A DNA stretch of 64,000 nt, from assembly GCA_035762005.1 (NCBI GenBank), contig DASTQA010000087.1, positions 1 through 64,000 of the forward strand, given 5' to 3'. The DNA is from JAIBJN01 sp035762005. Lineage in GTDB: Bacteria > Actinomycetota > Thermoleophilia > Gaiellales > Gaiellaceae. Both the position numbers and the translations under genes were made by a program. Under the pieces are notes generated by a model, which saw only the letters and a program-made list of their open reading frames with translations, had not been told where the DNA came from and did no database searches. Shown here one piece after another: positions 59,267 to 64,000 of the stretch (positions within the stretch are counted from its first letter, which is position 1; each line of letters opens with the position of its first letter).

Positions 59267-60451
59267 GTGAGGAGAGACGCGAAGGCGAGCAGGGAGCCGG
59301 CAACCGCCGGGAGTCCCATGACTACGGCTCCAGGAGGTGCCCGCGGCCGCGTCGGGCTCGTGGGCGCGCTTGCGTTGCTGGTGTTCTTCGTCCAACTCGC
59401 ACTGGCGGCACCGGCAGCGGCCGGTCCGCTGGACGGCGGCTTCGCTCCGACCATCATCGGCGAGAGAGCCGATCTCAACGGAAGCGGCGGCGTCAACGGA
59501 CGCGACGACGCGAACGCGTTCTACGGCGACACCCATATCATCGACGGGAGGCTCGACTGCGACGCGTGGGGTGCGATCGCCAACGCCGGCGACCCGGGTG
59601 ACGGGGCCATCGACGGCGATGACGACTGCTCGCTCGTCGGCTACGACGGAACGCCGGACGGCGTCACGATCGAGGTCGTCGACGGCGAGTTCCAGGTCAG
59701 CAACGGGCGGCTTCCGACGGTGTTCAACGCAGCCGAGCCCAACAACTCCGACGTCGGCGACTCGGACTTCGCATGGTCGGCCATCGACGGCCGTGTCGAC
59801 TCGAACGGCGACGAGGCGATCAACGGCGAGGAGTGCCATTTCGGGCTCGTCGGCGAGACGATCGACATCGGTCTCGGGGACGCAACCGACGGGGCGGACG
59901 TCCTCGGGAACCCGGGCGCGAACGAGTGCGGGTTCGCGACCCCGCCGAACACGGCCGACAACGGGCTCGTCGACCTGAGCGACGACGCCGACATCACGGC
60001 GGCCGACTCGTGCACGAACGGCTGCTTCTTCGGGCACGACGTCCTCCGGGGCAAGGTGCAAGAGCTGGAGTGCCCTGGCTTCGAAGGCGATCCGCGGAAC
60101 GACGTGATCGGGACCCCGGGGCGCGACGTCCTCAGAGGAACCGGGGGTAGGGACATCATCTGCGGGTTGGGCGGAAACGACCTGCTCATCGGACGCGGCG
60201 GGAACGACCTGCTGCTTGGCGGCTCGGGCGCGGACGAGGCGCGTGGCGGCGGCGGCAACGACACCGCCCGCGGCGGCGGCGGTCGTGACGAGCTGCGTGG
60301 CGGCCCCGGCGACGACCGGCTCTTCGGTCAGGGCGACAGAGACAGCCTGTTCGGTGACGCCGGGAAGGACCGCCTGGACGGCGGGCCCGGCAGCGATCGC
60401 TGCGCCGGTGGGCCCGGGAGGGACACCTTCCGCAGCTGTGAACGCGGCTAG
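59267..60451 (+). CDS. Secreted calcium-binding (RTX-type) repeat protein
   Basis: A 394-residue exported protein. A signal helix at about residues 31-52 (VGLVGALALLVFFVQLALAA) is followed by Asp-rich EF-hand/dockerin-like stretches (DLNGSGGVNGRDDANAF). The C-terminus has nine or so GGxGxDxLxG-type nonapeptides such as GTGGRDIICGLGGNDLL, the calcium parallel-beta-roll. GTG 59267 has an AAAGGAGG site; ATG 59318 is an alternative. The function of the middle region is unknown. A strong terminator follows. Confidence 0.82.
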   Translation: MRRDAKASREPATAGSPMTTAPGGARGRVGLVGALALLVFFVQLALAAPAAAGPLDGGFAPTIIGERADLNGSGGVNGRDDANAFYGDTHIIDGRLDCDAWGAIANAGDPGDGAIDGDDDCSLVGYDGTPDGVTIEVVDGEFQVSNGRLPTVFNAAEPNNSDVGDSDFAWSAIDGRVDSNGDEAINGEECHFGLVGETIDIGLGDATDGADVLGNPGANECGFATPPNTADNGLVDLSDDADITAADSCTNGCFFGHDVLRGKVQELECPGFEGDPRNDVIGTPGRDVLRGTGGRDIICGLGGNDLLIGRGGNDLLLGGSGADEARGGGGNDTARGGGGRDELRGGPGDDRLFGQGDRDSLFGDAGKDRLDGGPGSDRCAGGPGRDTFRSCERG

Positions 60452-60478
60452 CGCAAGCCTCGCATTCCGCTGACACGA

Positions 60479-60507
60479 AGAACCGGCCTCCTAAGGGGGC
60501 CGGTTCT
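60479..60507 (+). terminator. Rho-independent-type terminator after the Ca-binding gene
   Basis: The arms AGAACCGGCC (60479-60488) and GGCCGGTTCT (60498-60507) are exact complements around a short loop. The hairpin begins 28 bases past the stop and is followed by CGTCTG, so the T-run is weak. Confidence 0.65.
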
Positions 60508-60598
60508 CGTCTGCCGTCGTTGATCGGTCGCGAGAGAGGCTGGCTCGCTTGCGCGTCCCCGGCGTCCGTCGCTTTGCGTTGCGTCCTGGGCCGCTGCC

Positions 60599-61018
60599 GT
60601 GACAACGTGTGTCGCCGTGCGACCGGTGAGGACGATCCTCGACCGCTTCCGTCGCGGGGCGGCCGTTCCCGCCGACCTCGGTGTCGAGCTCGCCGCCGAG
60701 CTGGTGCCTCTCTTCGCCGCGCTCGACTCGCTCGAGGTGGACGGCGAGCGCGTGCGCGAGGACGCCCGCGTGCGTGCGGCCCGGAGGCTGGCGGCCGCCC
60801 GCGACGAGGCGGAGGGCCGGGCCGCCGGCTTCCGGGAACGGGCCGAGGCCGAGCGGGAGGAAGTGGCCAACGAGCGCCGGCACGCCGGCGCGACGGAAGC
60901 GCACGAGCTGCGTGCGGCGGCGGACGAGGAGGCGCGGCGGATCGCCGGGGCCGCGCGCGCCCGCATGCCCGGTCTCGTCGCCGAGGTCGTCGACTGCGTG
61001 AAGGGCGGGCCGCGCTGA
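60599..61018 (+). CDS. V/A-type ATPase coiled-coil stalk subunit (G/H-like)
   Basis: A protein of up to 139 residues, with alanine-, glutamate- and arginine-rich helices from about residue 50 on (EGRAAGFRERAEAEREEV). Its place at the start of a V/A-type ATPase operon and its coiled-coil look fit the peripheral-stalk subunit, which links the membrane and catalytic sectors. GTG 60599 or GTG 60617 could start it. Sequence alone is weak; the assignment leans on gene order. Confidence 0.65.
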   Translation: MTTCVAVRPVRTILDRFRRGAAVPADLGVELAAELVPLFAALDSLEVDGERVREDARVRAARRLAAARDEAEGRAAGFRERAEAEREEVANERRHAGATEAHELRAAADEEARRIAGAARARMPGLVAEVVDCVKGGPR

Positions 61019-61932
61019 GCGTCGCGTGGGTCGCGGGCAGCGTCCGGGCGCGCCTGCTCCTCGGCCGCCGGGTCGGGCCGAAGCGCGCGCTCGACCTCGC
61101 GAGGGCAGGATCGCTCCGCGACGCGGCGGCCGCCCTCGCCGCGACCGAGTACGGCCGTCACGCCGAGCTCGCCGCCGACCTCGAGGAGCTCCAGCGCGCC
61201 GTCGCCGGAACGACGCTCCTCCACCTGCGCATCCTGGCCGGCTGGCTCCCGCCCGGGGCGATCGAGCTCATGCGGGCCCTCGCGGGCTGGTTCGAGCTCG
61301 TGAACGTCGAGGACCGGCTCGCCTATCTCGCCGGCCACGAGCCGCGACGGCCGTTCGAGCTGGGGAGCCTCGCGCTCGCCTGGTCGGGCGTCGCCCGGGC
61401 GCAGAGCGTCTCCGACCTCAGGGCCGCGCTCGCGTCGTCCTCCTGGGGCGATCCGGGCAGCGAGGAGCCGGCCGACGTGGGGCTCGCGCTCCGCGCGGCG
61501 TGGGGCCGCAGGCTCCTCGCGGAGGTCCCCGAGGCGGGGGCCTGGGCGGGGGGCGCGCTCGCCCTGCTCGTCGCGCGCGAGCTGCTCCTGGCGGGCCGCG
61601 CCCCCGAGGCGACCCGGAGGCTCGGGCTCGGTCCGCCGGAGGGACGTGTCGCGACGGTGACCGCGCTCGCCGACTCGCTCCCCCGCGAGGCCGCCTGGTC
61701 GCTGGCCGGCGTCGGCGAGCCCGAGGATCTGTGGCGGGCCGAGTCGCGCTGGTGGGAGAGGGTCGAGCGGGACGCCGAGGCGATGGTGCGCGCCCACCGC
61801 GAGGGCCGGGCGACGGTCGTCGGGGCGCTGGCGCTCCTCGCCGCGGACGCCCGGCGTGTCAGCGCCGCCCTCGCCGCAGCCTCGCTGGCCGCGGTCGGGG
61901 ACTTCGAGGAGGTGCTCGGTGTCGCGGGCTGA
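61015..61932 (+). CDS. V/A-type ATPase subunit C-like
   Basis: About 305 residues, almost entirely alpha-helical, in the position of subunit C (central rotor cap, AtpC/NtpC). The start VAWVAGSVRARLLLGRRVG, VNVEDRLAYLAGHEP and VEDRLAYL-type motif resemble the family. The upstream stop overlaps a CTG (CTGA at 61015-61018) in the same style as the ATGA/GTGA couplings here, and no ATG/GTG/TTG in frame is better placed, so a CTG start is suggested. Similarity to known C subunits is modest. Confidence 0.65.
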   Translation: MSVAWVAGSVRARLLLGRRVGPKRALDLARAGSLRDAAAALAATEYGRHAELAADLEELQRAVAGTTLLHLRILAGWLPPGAIELMRALAGWFELVNVEDRLAYLAGHEPRRPFELGSLALAWSGVARAQSVSDLRAALASSSWGDPGSEEPADVGLALRAAWGRRLLAEVPEAGAWAGGALALLVARELLLAGRAPEATRRLGLGPPEGRVATVTALADSLPREAAWSLAGVGEPEDLWRAESRWWERVERDAEAMVRAHREGRATVVGALALLAADARRVSAALAAASLAAVGDFEEVLGVAG

Positions 61933-61951
61933 GCGCGCGGTGACCGCGCGT

Positions 61952-63334
61952 ATGAGCCGGGTCGCGGTCGTGGTGCCGCTCGACCGGCTGCGCGCCGCGC
62001 TCGTGACCCTCGCCGACACCGGCTCGGTCGAGCTCGCCGGCCCGCTTCCGGGCCCCGAGGGAGCCGAGCTCGAGGCGTTGCGCCGTCTCGAGCGGCAGCC
62101 GGCGGTGGACGGCCGGGTCGAGCCCCGCCTCGCGCCCGAGCCCGTCGAGCCGGGCGAGCTCGAGAGCCTCGGGCGGGGAGACCTCCTCGCCGGCGAGGTC
62201 GAGCTCAGACGGCGGGCCGAGGCCGCCGTCCGCCACGGGCGCTACGCGGCGGTCGTGGGCTGGACGCCGTCGGACGAGCTGGAGCGAGTCGGCTCACTCC
62301 TCGCGGAGGCCGGCGCGGCCGTCGTCGAGCTGCCGCGGCCGTCGTGGGCGGAGCCGCCGACGCTCCTCCACGACGCGCGCGGGGCGCGCCCCTTCCGGCC
62401 CCTCGTGGACACGTACGGAGCTCCCCGCTACGCCGACGTCGACCCGACGCCGTTCGCCGCGGTCGCGTTCGTCGTCATGTTCGGGATGATGTTCGGCGAC
62501 GTGGGCCACGGCCTCCTCCTCGCGCTCCTCGGCGTGCTCCTCTCCCGGGTGCGGACCGGCCGCCTCGCGTCGTTGCGCCGGCTCTGGCCCTTCGCCGTCG
62601 CGGGCGGGCTCGCGGCGGCCGTCTTCGGCGTCCTCTACGGCGAGGCCTTCGGCCCGACGGGGCTCGTCCCGGCGGTCTGGCTCGAGCCCACCGAGGACCC
62701 CGAGGCGCTCCTCCTCGCGGCGATCGGCGTCGGCGCCGTGCTCCTCGCCGTGAGCTACGGGATCGGCATCGTCAACCGCTGGCGCGAGCACGGCCGGCTG
62801 GCGGCGCTCGTGGCGCCGTCGGGGATCGCCGGCTTCATGGTCTTCCTCGGGCTCGGCCTCGCCGCGGCCGGCTGGTACCGCGAGTCGATCCCGCTCGGCC
62901 TGCTCGCGGCCGGGCTCGCGCTCGGCGGCGTGCTCCTGCTCGGAGCGGGGTTCCACGCCGAGGCTGGGCGTGGGGCGACGGCCGTGACGCAGGCGACCGT
63001 CGAGGTCGTCGACGCCGGCGTCCGCGTCGTCGCCAACGTCATCTCGTTCACCCGCCTGGCGGCGTTCGGGCTCATGCACGCCGCGCTCGCCGCCGTCGTC
63101 TGGGACGCGACGCAGGCGCTCTGGGGCGGGGCGGTCGCCTCGGCGCTCGCTGTCCTCGTCTTCGTGCTCGGGAACGTCCTCACGTTCTCGCTCGAGGCGC
63201 TCGTCGCCGGCGTGCAGGCGCTGCGGCTCGAGTACTACGAGCTCTTCTCCCGGATCTTCGCGGGCGAGGGGAGGCCCTTCTCGCCCTGGCATATCCCGCT
63301 CGACTCCCCGAAGGAGGCACCATGGAGACCGTGA
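61952..63334 (+). CDS. V/A-type ATPase subunit I (a-subunit)
   Basis: About 460 residues. A short N-terminal cytoplasmic half precedes about seven membrane helices. The signature FVVMFGMMFGDVGHGLLLALLG and VANVISFTRLAAFGLMHAAL, with the essential arginine in the second, identify the proton/sodium half-channel subunit. GEGRPFSPW near the end is also typical. It is shorter than the usual 600-650 residues because the cytoplasmic arm is reduced. ATG 61952 is chosen; GTG 61940 is close. Confidence 0.87.
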   Translation: MSRVAVVVPLDRLRAALVTLADTGSVELAGPLPGPEGAELEALRRLERQPAVDGRVEPRLAPEPVEPGELESLGRGDLLAGEVELRRRAEAAVRHGRYAAVVGWTPSDELERVGSLLAEAGAAVVELPRPSWAEPPTLLHDARGARPFRPLVDTYGAPRYADVDPTPFAAVAFVVMFGMMFGDVGHGLLLALLGVLLSRVRTGRLASLRRLWPFAVAGGLAAAVFGVLYGEAFGPTGLVPAVWLEPTEDPEALLLAAIGVGAVLLAVSYGIGIVNRWREHGRLAALVAPSGIAGFMVFLGLGLAAAGWYRESIPLGLLAAGLALGGVLLLGAGFHAEAGRGATAVTQATVEVVDAGVRVVANVISFTRLAAFGLMHAALAAVVWDATQALWGGAVASALAVLVFVLGNVLTFSLEALVAGVQALRLEYYELFSRIFAGEGRPFSPWHIPLDSPKEAPWRP

Positions 63335-63747
63335 TGTGGACGGCGCCGGTCATCGCCGTCGTCACCCTCGCCGTCGTCGCAGGCCTCAGGCGCGCCCCCC
63401 GGCGCGGCCTCAGGCGGCTCGTCGCGCTGAACGTCGCCGTCGCCCTCGGCGCGCTCGTCGTCATCGCGGTCCTCCTGGTCGGCGCCGTCGAGCCGGCGCA
63501 GGCGCAGGCGGCCGAGACGACGCCGCGGGAGGAAGCCGTCTGGGCCGCGTGGCTCGGGGCGGCGATCGCGGTCGCCGGGTCGGCGATCGGAGCGGCGATC
63601 GCCGTCGCCTACACGGGCGCGGCGGCGCTCGCCGCCATCAGCGAGAAGCCCGAGATCTTCGGCCGGGCGATGGTGATCGTCGGGCTCGCCGAGGGCATTG
63701 CGATCTACGGGCTCGTGATCGCGATCATCCTGATCGGCTCCACGTGA
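63322..63747 (+). CDS. V/A-type ATPase subunit K (c-ring)
   Basis: A 141-residue proteolipid. The c-ring pair of helices is at about residues 70-141 (AWLGAAIAVAGSAIGAAIAV and MVIVGLAEGIAIYGLVIA), with the ion-binding Glu in GLAEG. An extra N-terminal helix with a basic loop (GLRRAPRRGLRRL) precedes them. ATG 63322 overlaps the end of subunit I and has an AAGGAGG site. Na+ versus H+ specificity cannot be told. Confidence 0.88.
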   Translation: METVMWTAPVIAVVTLAVVAGLRRAPRRGLRRLVALNVAVALGALVVIAVLLVGAVEPAQAQAAETTPREEAVWAAWLGAAIAVAGSAIGAAIAVAYTGAAALAAISEKPEIFGRAMVIVGLAEGIAIYGLVIAIILIGST

Positions 63748-63965
63748 GACGCGTGGCCGCCATCGGCGAGGGCGCCGTGCTGGCGGGCTACGGGCTGGCG
63801 GGCGTCGAGGTGGTGCCGGCGGAGGACGCCGCCGCCGTCCTCCGCGCGTGGGCGGCCCTGGAGGCGGAGGTCGGCCTCCTGCTCCTGACGCCGGCCGCCG
63901 AGGCGGCCCTCGCCTCCGAGCTGGCCGAGAGGGACGAGCTCGTCTGGGCGGTGGTCCCCGCGTGA
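63744..63965 (+). CDS. V/A-type ATPase subunit F-like
   Basis: A 73-residue protein with the small Rossmann-like pattern of subunit F (AAIGEGAVLAGYGLAGVEVV and LLLLTPAAEAAL). Typical F subunits have about 100 residues, so it is short. GTG at 63744 overlaps the subunit K stop (GTGA), and its stop overlaps the next start (GTGA). Confidence 0.72.
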   Translation: MRRVAAIGEGAVLAGYGLAGVEVVPAEDAAAVLRAWAALEAEVGLLLLTPAAEAALASELAERDELVWAVVPA

Positions 63966-64000
63966 ACGTCGAGCCCCTCCGCCGGCTCGTGCTCGAGCGC
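63962..64000 (+). CDS. V/A-type ATPase next subunit, probably E (partial)
   Basis: A GTG at 63962 overlapping the previous stop starts 13 codons (MNVEPLRRLVLER) before the window ends. Position after K and F fits the peripheral-stalk subunit E, followed normally by A, B and D. Too short for certainty. Confidence 0.5.
   Translation, partial: MNVEPLRRLVLER

Noticed and set aside
1..64000. CRISPR arrays, insertion sequences, prophage genes, rRNA or tRNA genes
   Set aside because: None seen: no regularly spaced repeats, transposase or integrase motifs, and no cloverleaf that folds by eye.

Overview
The window is about 72% G+C by eye. It uses many GTG and TTG starts and packs genes into operons with 1-4 base overlaps (ATGA, GTGA, TTGA). 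It carries a bacterial V/A-type ATPase operon and membrane modules common in Actinomycetota. The best guess is a chromosomal segment of a soil actinobacterium, perhaps class Thermoleophilia; there is no rRNA or tRNA here to prove it. I saw no phage, transposase, integrase or CRISPR array.

Layout. 1-3292: end of an amino-acid binding protein and an AapQMP-type ABC importer. 3300-8439 (-): SBP56 methanethiol-oxidase operon with a small protein, a TetR regulator, an alpha/beta hydrolase and a hydrolase-glycosyltransferase fusion, behind a promoter overlapped by palindromes. 8542-17864 (-): CBS protein, GcvT-like protein, membrane Fe-S ETF:quinone-type reductase, EtfA, EtfB, a trimethylamine-dehydrogenase-type flavoprotein and an APC permease. 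17994-28861: mixed redox genes (stress protein, dehalogenase-like hydrolase, LLM flavoprotein, GlcD/GlcF-like pair, amidotransferase-like protein, second GcvT, IclR, DAO flavoprotein), a decayed antiporter and two small membrane proteins. 29041-31241: Amt transporter and small proteins. 31238-46443 (-): FolD, cyclohydrolase/cyclodeaminase, formate-THF ligase, a four-subunit sarcosine-oxidase-like dehydrogenase, GntR, three-subunit N-methylglutamate-synthase-like enzyme, a GMAS-type glutamine synthetase and a PucR regulator. 46643-56268: cupin, PLP decarboxylase, a formate dehydrogenase whose alpha subunit reads through an in-frame TGA (selenocysteine), kynureninase, a NuoE-NuoF fusion, FdhD, a methyltransferase and MobA. 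56275-60451: small proteins, a subtilase with a stand-alone propeptide-like partner, and a secreted Ca-binding repeat protein. 60599-64000: start of the V/A-ATPase operon.

How the genes fit together (inference). The window reads as a methylated-amine island. TMADH would demethylate trimethylamine and pass electrons to EtfAB and then to the membrane Fe-S reductase. Methylamine would be joined to glutamate by GMAS, turned into N-methylglutamate by MgsABC, and oxidised by MgdABCD to methylene-THF. FolD, FchA and formate-THF ligase would carry the carbon to formate, and the formate dehydrogenase to CO2. Amt could move ammonium or methylammonium. The dimethylamine step is not assigned to a specific gene.

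Most unusual points: a selenocysteine formate dehydrogenase with a SECIS-like hairpin; an approximately 85-base intergenic repeat present three times in the methylamine genes; a FolD that lacks the cyclohydrolase lysine beside a separate cyclohydrolase; a hydrolase-glycosyltransferase fusion with a Cys nucleophile; and a free-standing propeptide next to its matching protease.
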